Shown here one piece after another: positions 8,039 to 15,395 of a stretch of 64,000 nt of DNA. The notes beneath the pieces were generated by a model. It saw nothing but the letters and a program-made list of their open reading frames with translations. It was not told the DNA's origin and did not search any database. The first letter of the stretch is position 1. Each line of letters opens with the position of its first letter. Source of the DNA: SZUA-545 sp050297855. GTDB lineage: Bacteria > Campylobacterota > Campylobacteria > Campylobacterales > SZUA-545. The translations under genes and the position numbers were made by a program. Where the stretch lies: contig JBNKTC010000008.1 in NCBI GenBank assembly GCA_050297855.1, positions 62,001-126,000 of the forward strand, given 5' to 3'.

Positions 8039-8311
8039 TTAATCACTTTTGAGGTTATCGATCATCTGGCCGAACTTGTCGTTGCGCAGGTCGATCTGGC
8101 GTTTGATCTCCTGGAGGTCGATCTCGCCGGTAAAGGTCATATTAAACAGTTTCATGAGCGGTGCCCGGCAGCAGGACTTGCTGCAGCCGGTGACCATCTT
8201 TTTGGCTTTTTTGTAAGGGTCGTAGGTGTTCTGGAAGATATGGATGGCATCGGCCACCGTCTTCTCACCGCATTCGCAGATGATAAGCTCTAAAATCTCT
8301 TCGTCACTCAC
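8039..8311 (-). CDS. Small cysteine-rich protein, BFD-like [2Fe-2S] candidate
   Basis: A 90-residue protein with C12-x-C14 (IICECGEKTVADAI) and a second cluster C43, C47, C48 (GCSKSCC). The first half resembles the bacterioferritin-associated ferredoxin fold, in which C-x-C and C-x2-C hold a [2Fe-2S] cluster; the second pair here has different spacing, so the match is partial. The remainder is a charged helix. It lies 9 bases after the DUF683 gene in the nifV operon, which supports a role in nif iron-sulfur or electron-transfer chemistry. Confidence 0.75.
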   Translation of the reverse strand: MSDEEILELIICECGEKTVADAIHIFQNTYDPYKKAKKMVTGCSKSCCRAPLMKLFNMTFTGEIDLQEIKRQIDLRNDKFGQMIDNLKSD

Positions 8312-8320
8312 GGGGCCTCC

Positions 8321-8515
8321 TTACAGGCCGTTTTCCTTTTTAAAGGCGTTGGCTTTATCGACCGCTTCGGCAAGCTGTTTACCCAGCTCGGGAAGTTTAT
8401 GACTATCCGTCCAGACCGTGTCTTCGACGATATCGTGGATCACACCCGCGATCTCCGTTGCCTGACGCTTCAGTTTGGCCAGCTCTTTTTTCAGTTCTTT
8501 TGTCTCTTCACTCAT
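8321..8515 (-). CDS. DUF683 (CCE_0567-like) nif-associated small protein
   Basis: The start MSEETKELKKELAKL has AAGGAG seven bases upstream; an ATG 45 bases earlier has no site. The 64-residue all-helical protein has the pattern of DUF683: ELKKEL-KLKRQAT, then IHDIVED, then a terminal helix. This family occurs almost only in nif clusters and forms small helical bundles; its biochemical role is unsettled. Its presence ties this stretch to nitrogen fixation. Confidence 0.8.
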   Translation of the reverse strand: MSEETKELKKELAKLKRQATEIAGVIHDIVEDTVWTDSHKLPELGKQLAEAVDKANAFKKENGL

Positions 8516-8576
8516 AGTGTACTCCTTTTTCAAAGCTATGTCTGTTCGTTTTTTAAACACCGTAAATATTCCGGAA

Positions 8577-8716
8577 GCTACGCCCCCCGTTGTGACACTG
8601 GAGCCATTTAAAGAAATCAGATGACTAAACCCAGAAATGTATCGCTTTTCCCTGCCCAGGGGCAGGCTTCAGTGCCACAGCGGCGAGCGTAGCATCTGGA
8701 ACTTGGTTCCAGGTGC
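8577..8716. repeat. Structured nif intergenic element, two opposed copies
   Basis: A full copy reads on the plus strand: CTGCCC/GGCAGG hairpin (8650-8666), GCTTCAG, a linker ending GCGTA, then an 11-bp hairpin with loop TTG (8692-8716). A decayed copy reads on the minus strand at 8605-8577, so 29-base arms (8577-8605 and 8665-8693) form a long imperfect inverted repeat. The block fills the gap between the tandem acetyltransferase gene, whose stop codon it touches, and the DUF683 gene. Confidence 0.65.
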
Positions 8717-8717
8717 G

Positions 8718-9545
8718 TCATAAAGAAAATGAATAGATGTTTTCGAACTTAAGCTCCGGTGTTTTTCCTTTGATCATATGGGCCATCGTCGACTGGCACT
8801 TAAAGTGGTACTTCTCGTACAGCTCCCGCACTTCGCTTACGTCGTAGGGGATGTCGGCGATCACCTTTTTGAGCCCCCGGAAGTAGAGGAGTCCCCGCAT
8901 CATCTTCTCGGCATCCGTATAGGCGCCGCTGCGGACCTGCCACGGACCGACATAGACATGCCGGGTCCCGACGACGCTGGAGTGCTGGTAGCCGTTGGGG
9001 GTGGCCAGCTTGAGGGAGCTTTTTCGCTCCATCTCGTCAAAGAGGAAGGGCGTGCGCACCTCATGGAATGTCTCGTAGTCGATCTCTTTCATCACCTTGT
9101 CGAAGTCGACACTGTCGAGCTCCTTGGCGTGGGCGTTGGTAAAGTTAAAGGGGGGGACTTTCCCCGCATTGATATAGCGTCCGACGACCATGGTCTGGGT
9201 AAACCCGTACTGCTTGAAAAAGGGGATCAGCTCAAAGGGGGCATGGGTGTAGAGCGTCTCGCGGTCGTTGCCCAGCGCTGAGAGCAGGGTCTCCAGCAGG
9301 CGCCGCCCGATCCCTTTTTTCTGATGGGACTCCTTGACCATGAAGTACTTGATCTGGGCACTCTTCTCAAAGACCACCGATGTGATCACCCCGACGAGTT
9401 TCCCTTCGTCATACGCCCCATAGCATAGATGGGGCGTATAGTCATGAAGGATCTTCAGGTGGTAGGAGTCAAGCAGCCATCCCACCTCGTCAGCGATGGC
9501 GACCACCTCCTGGAAATCCATCGGTTTGAGCCATCCTATGAACAT
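8718..9545 (-). CDS. Tandem-GNAT acetyltransferase
   Basis: A 275-residue protein. The N-terminal GNAT domain (about 1-130) has the acetyl-CoA loop QKKGIGRRLLE and the signature LIPFFKQYGF. The C-terminal half (about 140-265) resembles a second, degenerate GNAT fold, ending LYEKYHFKCQSTMAHM. Its start overlaps the nifV 3' end by 10 bases, so the two are translationally coupled. Substrate unknown. Confidence 0.82.
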   Translation of the reverse strand: MFIGWLKPMDFQEVVAIADEVGWLLDSYHLKILHDYTPHLCYGAYDEGKLVGVITSVVFEKSAQIKYFMVKESHQKKGIGRRLLETLLSALGNDRETLYTHAPFELIPFFKQYGFTQTMVVGRYINAGKVPPFNFTNAHAKELDSVDFDKVMKEIDYETFHEVRTPFLFDEMERKSSLKLATPNGYQHSSVVGTRHVYVGPWQVRSGAYTDAEKMMRGLLYFRGLKKVIADIPYDVSEVRELYEKYHFKCQSTMAHMIKGKTPELKFENIYSFSL

Positions 9546-10654
9546 GCCGTATTCCTAAAGTAGAGCTCCATCAGTTCGGCATCGCTGAGGACTGTCTTAC
9601 GGTCGGTGACGATGTCGCGGATGACGGGAACGAGGGCCCGCAGGCTCTCCTTGTCCGCTTCGATCCCCATCTGGGCGAGGTGATACTGGAGCGTCGCCGT
9701 TCCCGAGTGCTTGCCGATGGGGTAGGCGCGGATGCCGCCCACTTCGGACGGCAGGATCGGCTCGTAGGCCGTGGCGTCTTTCATCATCCCGTCGGCGTGG
9801 ATACCTGACTCGTGGGCGAAGATATATTCGCCTACGACGGGGGCGTTTTTGGCGATGGGCATACGGGAGGCCTGGGAGACGGTCTCCACCAGGCGGCGCA
9901 TATCTTTTTTGTAGAAGCTGCGGTCATCCCCGTAGAGGTGATCCAGGGTCATGCTGACCTGCTCGAAACAGGCGTTGCCCGCCCGTTCCCCCAGACCGAT
10001 GACGGTGGTGTTGACGCTGACGGCCCCCGCATCCAGTCCCGAAACGGCGTTGGCGTTGGCCATACCGAAGTCGTTGTGGGTGTGCATCTCGATGGGGAGG
10101 GTATCGGTTGCGACCAGCTCTTTGATGATGTTATAGGTCTTGACGGGTGTGAGGATACCCACCGTATCACAGTAGCGGAAGCGGTCGGCCCCCAGTTCGT
10201 GACCCAGCGTCATCACCTCTTTGAGAAAGGCCGTATCCGCGCGGGAGCTGTCTTCGGCCCCGATGCAGACGAAAAGCCCTTCCCGTTTGGCGGCTGCGAC
10301 AACGTCGGACAATTGATCCAACATTTTTGTCACGTTCCCTCCGAACTTGACGTCGATAAGGGTCTTGGAGACGGGGATGGAGAGGTCGACCGTTTTGACC
10401 CCACACTCCAGGGAGGCTTCCAGGTCGCTCATCTTGGCACGGTTCCAGGTCATCATCCGGATGGGCAGGTTCAGATCCAGGATCGCTTTGATGTCGTCCT
10501 GCTCTTTTTTGCCCATGGCGGCGATACCGATCTCCAGTTCGTCGGCCCCGCAGGAGTAGAGCAGGGAGGCGATGGCGAGTTTCTCTTCGGTGTTAAACGC
10601 GACGTAGGGGGCTTGTTCGCCGTCACGTAGGGTTGTGTCGTTGATGATTGCCAT
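9536..10654 (-). CDS. nifV: Homocitrate synthase NifV
   Basis: Condenses acetyl-CoA and 2-oxoglutarate to homocitrate, the organic ligand of FeMo-co; 372 residues. The DRE-TIM signature DTTLRDGEQAP is at 6-16, and the metal-binding HTH is H191-T-H193 in EMHTHNDFGMANAN. The closely related isopropylmalate synthases are longer because of a C-terminal LeuA regulatory domain, which is absent here. Its place at the head of an operon with DUF683 and a sigma-54-like promoter settles NifV over lysine-pathway homocitrate synthase. AAGGAGG precedes the start. Confidence 0.95.
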   Translation of the reverse strand: MAIINDTTLRDGEQAPYVAFNTEEKLAIASLLYSCGADELEIGIAAMGKKEQDDIKAILDLNLPIRMMTWNRAKMSDLEASLECGVKTVDLSIPVSKTLIDVKFGGNVTKMLDQLSDVVAAAKREGLFVCIGAEDSSRADTAFLKEVMTLGHELGADRFRYCDTVGILTPVKTYNIIKELVATDTLPIEMHTHNDFGMANANAVSGLDAGAVSVNTTVIGLGERAGNACFEQVSMTLDHLYGDDRSFYKKDMRRLVETVSQASRMPIAKNAPVVGEYIFAHESGIHADGMMKDATAYEPILPSEVGGIRAYPIGKHSGTATLQYHLAQMGIEADKESLRALVPVIRDIVTDRKTVLSDAELMELYFRNTACS

Positions 10655-10691
10655 CGTGTGCCTCCTTGTAAGGGATAATTACAAGGTAGTT

Positions 10692-10707
10692 TGCAAGAAG
10701 TGTTCTA
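10692..10707 (-). promoter_or_regulatory. Sigma-54-like promoter of the nifV operon
   Basis: On the minus strand TAGAACACTTCTTGCA, with AG-N10-GC spacing and the -12 box TTGCA. It lies 38 bases upstream of nifV and would drive nifV through hemerythrin. Confidence 0.72.
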
Positions 10708-10830
10708 GTTGGGGTGTTTTGATATTATCGGATCACTTTAAATTGTTCAGTATTAAGAAAAAACAAGTGCTATCGCATATAATGTTTGAATATTAAATAG
10801 TTGTATATACATCTAAAGGAAGTGAAAGAT

Positions 10831-11184
10831 ATGTTTTTAGAACTTATATCTCAACATAAAGACCTGATTGGTTTGGTGACAGTGTCAATCGCAGGTATTT
10901 TTGTATTTGTAAAATGGATAGACAACCGCAATAGAGAATTAAAAGAAAAACGTTACAAAACCTATATGGATTTAATAGGTGTCATCTCTGGAAAACGAGT
11001 AGATTCATCGACACCAAACATGACTGAACAAATAGCGGCAGTTTGGTTTTTACTTGAGTACAAAGAGTACCATGCAATAACGAAGAAGATATTTTCTGAA
11101 AGTGACCTGGAAAATATGGCTAACGAGATATGGGTTAAACATGTACTTCCACACATACATAAACTGTTAAAGGAAATTTCTTAA
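10831..11184 (+). CDS. Unknown 117-residue membrane-anchored protein
   Basis: The ATG at 10831 follows AAAGGAAGTG; a TTG 30 bases upstream is less likely. The protein starts MFLELISQHKDL, has one hydrophobic helix (about 12-28, LIGLVTVSIAGIFVFVKWI), then a charged cytoplasmic helical domain. No family recognised. Base composition is clearly more AT-rich than the nifV operon behind it, marking the left edge of an accessory island. It may belong with the nuclease-like genes that follow. Confidence 0.65.
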   Translation: MFLELISQHKDLIGLVTVSIAGIFVFVKWIDNRNRELKEKRYKTYMDLIGVISGKRVDSSTPNMTEQIAAVWFLLEYKEYHAITKKIFSESDLENMANEIWVKHVLPHIHKLLKEIS

Positions 11185-11208
11185 ATAAAGGGGACAGTCC
11201 CCGTTATT
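11184..11208. repeat. Perfect palindrome with GGGGAC/GTCCCC core
   Basis: AATAA-A-GGGGAC-A-GTCCCC-G-TTATT forms a stem with a one-base loop directly on the stop codon of the 117-residue gene. Such GGGGACAGTCCCC palindromes are common as REP-like units near Y1 transposases in other bacteria; no transposase is nearby. It may also end transcription. Confidence 0.5.
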
Positions 11209-11254
11209 CTGAAATTATTGTATGTATGACAAAAATCGTTTGGAGATATTTGTG

Positions 11255-11329
11255 ATGGATGTTAATACCCCTAGTAGCAATTTTAAGAAGATCAGTTTTT
11301 ATGATATCGATAGTATTGAAGAATACTGA
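11255..11329 (+). CDS. Possible 24-residue leader or fragment
   Basis: ATG with GGAG about ten bases upstream opens MDVNTPSSNFKKISFYDID and stops 14 bases before the next gene. It could be a leader peptide or the remnant of a longer gene. Weakly supported; listed because it fills the gap before the nuclease-like gene. Confidence 0.2.
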   Translation: MDVNTPSSNFKKISFYDIDSIEEY

Positions 11330-11343
11330 AAAGGATTGTTAAA

Positions 11344-12345
11344 ATGAATAGCAGAGGGATGTTTAGTAATGTTCTTGATATGGATGCTTATCAAGAGGGT
11401 GAAAAACAATGGTATGTTGAGTTACAACAGTCAAGTAGATATTGGTATGAACTTATAATTAATGATAGTAAAGAGTATCCGTTTAGGAAGAATATCTTTC
11501 AAGAATTAAAAGAATTAAAAAATTTAGTGAAAGAGCAATTAGACAAGCGTTTTATATATTTTATAACTACCAGACAGAAGATAAGGTTTTCCAAGACAAA
11601 GAAACCAAGATATGCTTGGTTCGGCAACAAATTGTATGTTTATTTGGAAATTGGTGCAAATAAGAAGAAAAAACGTATTGCTGTAGAGGTTTTTGATGAG
11701 AAAATGCAGCCTGTGAAATTCAATGTTGAGACCACAGACACAATTATCTCATTGATTGATAAGACTGGTTTGAAAATGTCATTTTCAGTACATGATTTTC
11801 TTGAAATGAATGCTGTTGATTTAGGTATTACTTCTGAAGTCCATTATGTTGGATATACGAAAAACCCAGATACAAGACCTATTAATGGTTTGCATGCAGG
11901 TTTGACAGATACTTTATATAACACTTCAAAAGAGGAGTATGATGTATTTGTGTATTACAACCTTTTTAAGGTGACGACACAAGCTGCTAATAAAGCTTAT
12001 GGGATTAATTTTGTTATTCCGAATAGTATGACAGACGAAGTAAAGGTTGATCAGGAGGGTTTGATTCTTGAAAAATGCTTGATTCTTTATTTTGATGCAT
12101 TGAATCAGAATAGAAACCGTGAAAAAGAGAAAAGTGAGTTGGAAAATCATTTGATTGAGTTAGCGAATGAGTTTAAAATTAAGAGGGTGATTTTTGATTT
12201 AGAAATGGAGCAACCTACAGAGTATTTTAGATTTGGATCATCAGCCGTTGAAACAAAAGACAGACACTGGTTTACCTGTGAAATGAGTGAAAGTGGAGTC
12301 GAAATAAAAGATGGGAAAGAAAGTACCGAATTTTACGATTATTAA
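11344..12345 (+). CDS. Putative divergent GIY-YIG nuclease-like protein
   Basis: A 333-residue protein of low GC. The N-terminal half (about 1-150) is unrecognised. From about 165 to 255 the spacing fits a divergent GIY-YIG fold: HYVGYT (167-172) in place of the YIG strand, R178, H184 and the final E243 in ILEKCLILYFDALNQN, which closely resembles the E-x3-LI-x-yF-x3-N end of that family. The first GIY strand is not clear. AAAGGAT precedes the start. It is followed 36 bases later by the HEPN/zinc-ribbon gene in the same orientation. Nuclease function is inference. Confidence 0.55.
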   Translation: MNSRGMFSNVLDMDAYQEGEKQWYVELQQSSRYWYELIINDSKEYPFRKNIFQELKELKNLVKEQLDKRFIYFITTRQKIRFSKTKKPRYAWFGNKLYVYLEIGANKKKKRIAVEVFDEKMQPVKFNVETTDTIISLIDKTGLKMSFSVHDFLEMNAVDLGITSEVHYVGYTKNPDTRPINGLHAGLTDTLYNTSKEEYDVFVYYNLFKVTTQAANKAYGINFVIPNSMTDEVKVDQEGLILEKCLILYFDALNQNRNREKEKSELENHLIELANEFKIKRVIFDLEMEQPTEYFRFGSSAVETKDRHWFTCEMSESGVEIKDGKESTEFYDY

Positions 12346-12381
12346 AGAAGGTAGTTTTATATTAATCATAAAAGGTAAAGC

Positions 12382-13290
12382 ATGAGTCAAACAAGGTTGT
12401 CGAATAGATTGCATGGTACTTCACAAACATTTGTTCAAACACCTGAACATTATTTTAGTGCAGCATTAGATGAGTTTCTTATAGCTGAATATCCAGATAG
12501 TATTTTAAGCTCGGTAATGCATTTGAGTATTGCACTGGAAATCTATATCAAAAAGATTTTAGGTGAATTTGATCCACGAATAGTGAAATTAAATGATTCT
12601 TATAGAATTTCTCAATATATTGAACAACAAATTTCTTCCGCTCAACTTCCTCCCCTTCAGAATAGACGAACATATGTGATAAATGCGCTTTCTACAAGTA
12701 GATTTTCTACTGATGATAAAACAATTTCTTTTCAATATGCTATAGAGTTGTTTTATTATTTAGAGAGAGTTCCCAATAAAATTTATAGGCTGCTATTAGA
12801 ATCTAAAGAGCTCCGTAACGATGTTTTCCATTGGGGTACAGATATTGATTCATTTAGATTAGCAAAGAATACGTTGTATCTAATTCAATGGTTTTTAGAA
12901 TATATGGAAAGAAAAAATGGTAGTTGGTTGAGTGGCGGGCTAATAACGATAGATCCCATGGGTGAAAAACGTAGAAAGTTACGAGATTTAAGACAATTTG
13001 TTAAAAATGAACAAGCATTTAATACCGTAAGAAGAATTAACAAATGTCGTTCAGATTTTCAAATTTATCATCGTATTAATGCTCATGTCAAAAGAGATGT
13101 AATACTACAACCACAATTTTTCGTTAGAGTTTCTTGTCCTGCTTGTAATCATAATAGAATGGCGATGTATTCTGATATGATATTGTGTGAGATTTGTGAT
13201 TTTTTTAGTTCACCATCTGAGTTTGATGCTATGGCAACAAATGGTTTGACTTTTCAAACTTTGTATGACAACCAATCTCTTCGGGTTTAA
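12382..13290 (+). CDS. HEPN-domain protein with C-terminal zinc ribbon
   Basis: A 302-residue protein. The N-terminal helical domain (about 20-180) carries R145-N-D-V-F-H150, the R-N-x3-H motif of HEPN ribonucleases, preceded by helices with the family's ALEIYIKKIL pattern. The C-terminus has a four-cysteine ribbon: C252-x2-C255 and C269-x2-C272. HEPN RNases act in toxin-antitoxin and phage-defence systems; the ribbon could recognise nucleic acid. AAAGG precedes the ATG. Paired with the nuclease-like gene upstream; both are AT-rich and foreign-looking. Confidence 0.65.
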   Translation: MSQTRLSNRLHGTSQTFVQTPEHYFSAALDEFLIAEYPDSILSSVMHLSIALEIYIKKILGEFDPRIVKLNDSYRISQYIEQQISSAQLPPLQNRRTYVINALSTSRFSTDDKTISFQYAIELFYYLERVPNKIYRLLLESKELRNDVFHWGTDIDSFRLAKNTLYLIQWFLEYMERKNGSWLSGGLITIDPMGEKRRKLRDLRQFVKNEQAFNTVRRINKCRSDFQIYHRINAHVKRDVILQPQFFVRVSCPACNHNRMAMYSDMILCEICDFFSSPSEFDAMATNGLTFQTLYDNQSLRV

Positions 13291-13340
13291 TTTCATAATT
13301 ATTTATTATTGAGTTCTTCAATCTTATAATAGTGAAAAAT

Positions 13341-13550
13341 TTACCCGATCCCTTTGAGGGTTTTGATCGCCTCAACCTTTTTTTGAAGTTCTTCTTTGGG
13401 CATGTTTTTTAGGATTTCGTATATGATCAATCGATAGTTATCGGCCTTTTTCCACTCGCTTATGGTGGAGCTTGGCATATTAAGAATATCTTTTAGTTCA
13501 ACATCTTGCATTCTAATCTCTTTAGCTATAAAACATTTTTGTTTCAACAT
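13341..13550 (-). CDS. Small HTH protein (start uncertain)
   Basis: The C-terminal 69 residues MLKQKCFIAKEIR... contain a helix-turn-helix-like stretch (VELKDILNMPSSTISEWKK) followed by a charged helix. The start is unsure: ATGs at 13589, 13559, 13550 and 13511 are in frame; only the last (56 residues) has a fair ribosome site (AAAGAG). It faces away from the 113-residue gene across a region with two palindromic operators, which fits a self-controlling repressor. Confidence 0.5.
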   Translation of the reverse strand: MLKQKCFIAKEIRMQDVELKDILNMPSSTISEWKKADNYRLIIYEILKNMPKEELQKKVEAIKTLKGIG

Positions 13551-13566
13551 ATTATACATGAGAAAT

Positions 13567-13632
13567 TTACAGATATCGTAAATATTCATTGACAAGAGCA
13601 AATAAAATTTGATAGACTTACGGATATTGTAA
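13567..13632. promoter_or_regulatory. Two palindromic operators
   Basis: TTACAGATATCGTAA (13567-13581) and TTACGGATATTGTAA (13618-13632) are near-identical, each close to a palindrome, and their starts are 51 bases apart, about five helical turns. They lie in the divergent region between the HTH gene and the 113-residue gene, where a dimeric repressor could bind cooperatively. Confidence 0.55.
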
Positions 13633-13680
13633 ATATCTACATATTTCGCTAATGAAAATCGCTCCAAAGAGAGGAATCGC

Positions 13681-14022
13681 ATGAAAAACAGTCTGGTAAG
13701 CACCCTCAACAGTTATTCTCATTTTACTGACAAGACCATCTTCTCCAGGCTTTTGACCAAAGTGGATGACGCGCTGTTTCAGGATATCGGCAGTGCCGAA
13801 GATTTGAGGCGGCTTTTTTTCCAGCTGAATAAGCATATCGATATGGACGACGTTACGGACAAGTTGATCGAGCTTGAAGCGTATGCGGGTGTGATGGAAA
13901 AAGCGTTACGCGGTATGGAAGACAGCACCGAATCGGCCTATGCGTTAAGCCTTTTAAACAGACAAGCTCAAAAGACGATCCGGGAGCTTTTTGTGATGCT
14001 GGATTCCAGGAACCTGACGTGA
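13681..14022 (+). CDS. Unknown 113-residue helical protein
   Basis: Starts MKNSLVSTLNSYSHF with GAGAGG upstream. Largely helical and acidic, with no cysteine clusters or membrane segment. Its GC content is nearer to the chromosome average than that of the HEPN gene. Divergent from the HTH gene and downstream of the two operators, so probably controlled by it. Family not recognised. Confidence 0.6.
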   Translation: MKNSLVSTLNSYSHFTDKTIFSRLLTKVDDALFQDIGSAEDLRRLFFQLNKHIDMDDVTDKLIELEAYAGVMEKALRGMEDSTESAYALSLLNRQAQKTIRELFVMLDSRNLT

Positions 14023-14064
14023 TGGTATGTCCTGTTTCTTTAACTCGGGAAAAAGGATCAGATT

Positions 14065-14262
14065 TTACGCGGCAACAAACTTGATCGGAAGGTTTACTTC
14101 TTTTTCATTGGTTTTGAAATTCAGGATTTCGATGGCCACGATTTTGTCGTTTTTGTCGTAGTCAACTACAACATCTTTTTGGATCTCTTCACTCTCAAAA
14201 CTTGCTTCCTCATCGATGATAAACAGGATGCTGTCGGTCTTTTCATCGTATTTGATTTTCAT
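14065..14262 (-). CDS. DUF2283-family protein
   Basis: A 65-residue protein, MKIKYDEKTDSILFIIDEE..., with the DUF2283 pattern: KYDEKTDSI-L-I then VVVDYDKNDKIVAIEIL. It starts 4 bases after the DUF2442 stop, so the two are co-translated. DUF2283 proteins are often found beside small partner genes in toxin-antitoxin-like pairs; no activity is established. Confidence 0.75.
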   Translation of the reverse strand: MKIKYDEKTDSILFIIDEEASFESEEIQKDVVVDYDKNDKIVAIEILNFKTNEKEVNLPIKFVAA

Positions 14263-14266
14263 ACGG

Positions 14267-14563
14267 TTACGCCGCTTCGTTGGAGTCTGTTGTAGGGTTG
14301 TTGCCGATATTTTTGTTTTCGTAGAGGTCGGCGATGGGGAAGCAGAGGTCGTAGTCGTTCCATTCCAGGTCGCCGTCCGTGACGTTGAACTGCTTGAAGA
14401 GTGCAAGGTCTTTGTATTTGTTGATGTGGGGATTGTTAGAGTTTGTAATGAAGTTTTTAGAATCAATGATCTGTGTCTTACCGTCATTAAAAAGCAGCCG
14501 GATTTTGTAGGCGTCCACGTACTCCGCTTTTTCAATGGCAATGATTTGGTTCTCTTCGATCAT
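14267..14563 (-). CDS. DUF2442-family protein
   Basis: A 98-residue protein, MIEENQIIAIEKAEYVDAYKI..., with the DUF2442 layout: a beta-hairpin core YKIRLLFNDGKTQIIDSKN, then LALFKQFNVTDGDLEWNDYD ending the domain. DUF2442 proteins commonly pair with DUF4160 or another small gene and are taken as antitoxin-like, without proof. Here it is followed immediately by a DUF2283 gene. Ribosome site AAGGAAGG upstream. Confidence 0.8.
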   Translation of the reverse strand: MIEENQIIAIEKAEYVDAYKIRLLFNDGKTQIIDSKNFITNSNNPHINKYKDLALFKQFNVTDGDLEWNDYDLCFPIADLYENKNIGNNPTTDSNEAA

Positions 14564-14588
14564 TTTACTTTTCCTTCCTTCTTGACAA

Positions 14589-14816
14589 TTACAGCTTATC
14601 GCTGTCTTCCGCTTCCCGGTCCGGGGCGTTTTTTAGGATATTCAGGGCGTGTTCTTTTGAGCCTTTTTGGGCTCTTTTTTCCAGGTAGTTCTCTGTCTTA
14701 AGCGCGGATATCTTTTCGGCGATGGCGTTCACGATGAACTGGTTGATGGAAGCATCTCCTTTGAGGGTGTTGATATCTTCTTTGTAGTAGTCCGGGACTC
14801 TCAGTGCAAAATTCAT
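14589..14816 (-). CDS. Ribbon-helix-helix-type antitoxin of the PIN toxin
   Basis: A 75-residue protein: MNFALRVPDYYKEDI is an N-terminal strand typical of HicB/CopG-like antitoxins, followed by a helix INQFIVNAIAEKIS and a charged tail that could wrap the toxin. Its start overlaps the PIN toxin stop by 4 bases. The toxin gene comes first, the reverse of the usual order. Confidence 0.75.
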   Translation of the reverse strand: MNFALRVPDYYKEDINTLKGDASINQFIVNAIAEKISALKTENYLEKRAQKGSKEHALNILKNAPDREAEDSDKL

Positions 14817-15247
14817 TGGATCACTCCTTTAAACCGTAAAAACTCTTTGGGTGTGAAAACATCAATAGCAAAGTGTTTTTCGATCTTTTTAAAGTCTTTG
14901 GTATTGTGTGTGACGATACAATCGGCCGAGGCGTTAAACGCTGTCTCCAGCACCATGTCATCTTCCGGGTCGTTTAAAAAAGGCCGCCACAGGAAGTTGA
15001 TGTTCTGATGGTGGGAGATCAGCGCGATATCATCCACAAACGCTTTGATGTCCGTGTCCGATAGATGGGGATACAACGATCTGTTCTGATCCCTTAGCAA
15101 AACATCTTCGATCTCTATGATAAGCGGATTGGAGACGACATTGATTTTCGCATCATTTTCAAAGAGCCATACTAACAGTTTGTTGGATGCTCCGTTGCGC
15201 GAAATCAATGCGGAAATAAACACATTTGTATCAACCACTATTTTCAT
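14813..15247 (-). CDS. PIN-domain ribonuclease toxin
   Basis: A 144-residue PIN protein of the PIN_3 type. Acidic active-site residues are visible: D6 (VVDTNVF), E45/E47 (IIEIEDVL), D93-D97 (NDPEDDMVL) and the last in THNTKDF. Such toxins cut tRNA or mRNA in a Mg-dependent way. Coupled by a 4-base overlap to the antitoxin. The pair closes the accessory island next to nifB. Confidence 0.85.
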   Translation of the reverse strand: MKIVVDTNVFISALISRNGASNKLLVWLFENDAKINVVSNPLIIEIEDVLLRDQNRSLYPHLSDTDIKAFVDDIALISHHQNINFLWRPFLNDPEDDMVLETAFNASADCIVTHNTKDFKKIEKHFAIDVFTPKEFLRFKGVIQ

Positions 15248-15349
15248 AATGATATTGTATCTAATATCACGCTCATTGACAAGGGTGTGGCTGATTTTAA
15301 GTAATTCCGGCTGATCACGCTTTATGCCTCATTAGGAAAAAGCAGGAAA

Positions 15350-15380
15350 AGTTTAAAAGAGTGGCGGGCGAAGGCCCGCC
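15350..15380 (-). terminator. Terminator of nifB
   Basis: On the minus strand a perfect 7-bp stem GGCGGGC-CTTC-GCCCGCC (15363-15380) is followed by ACTCTTTTAAAC. It begins 16 bases beyond the nifB stop. Confidence 0.75.
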
Positions 15381-15395
15381 GTTGTTGAGAGGGGT

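Noticed and set aside
11184..11208. Insertion-sequence end
   Set aside because: The palindrome resembles REP-like units but no transposase or matching second end was found.
13560..13640. CRISPR-like repeat
   Set aside because: Only two 15-base copies with unequal context; they fit operators, and no array or cas gene is present.
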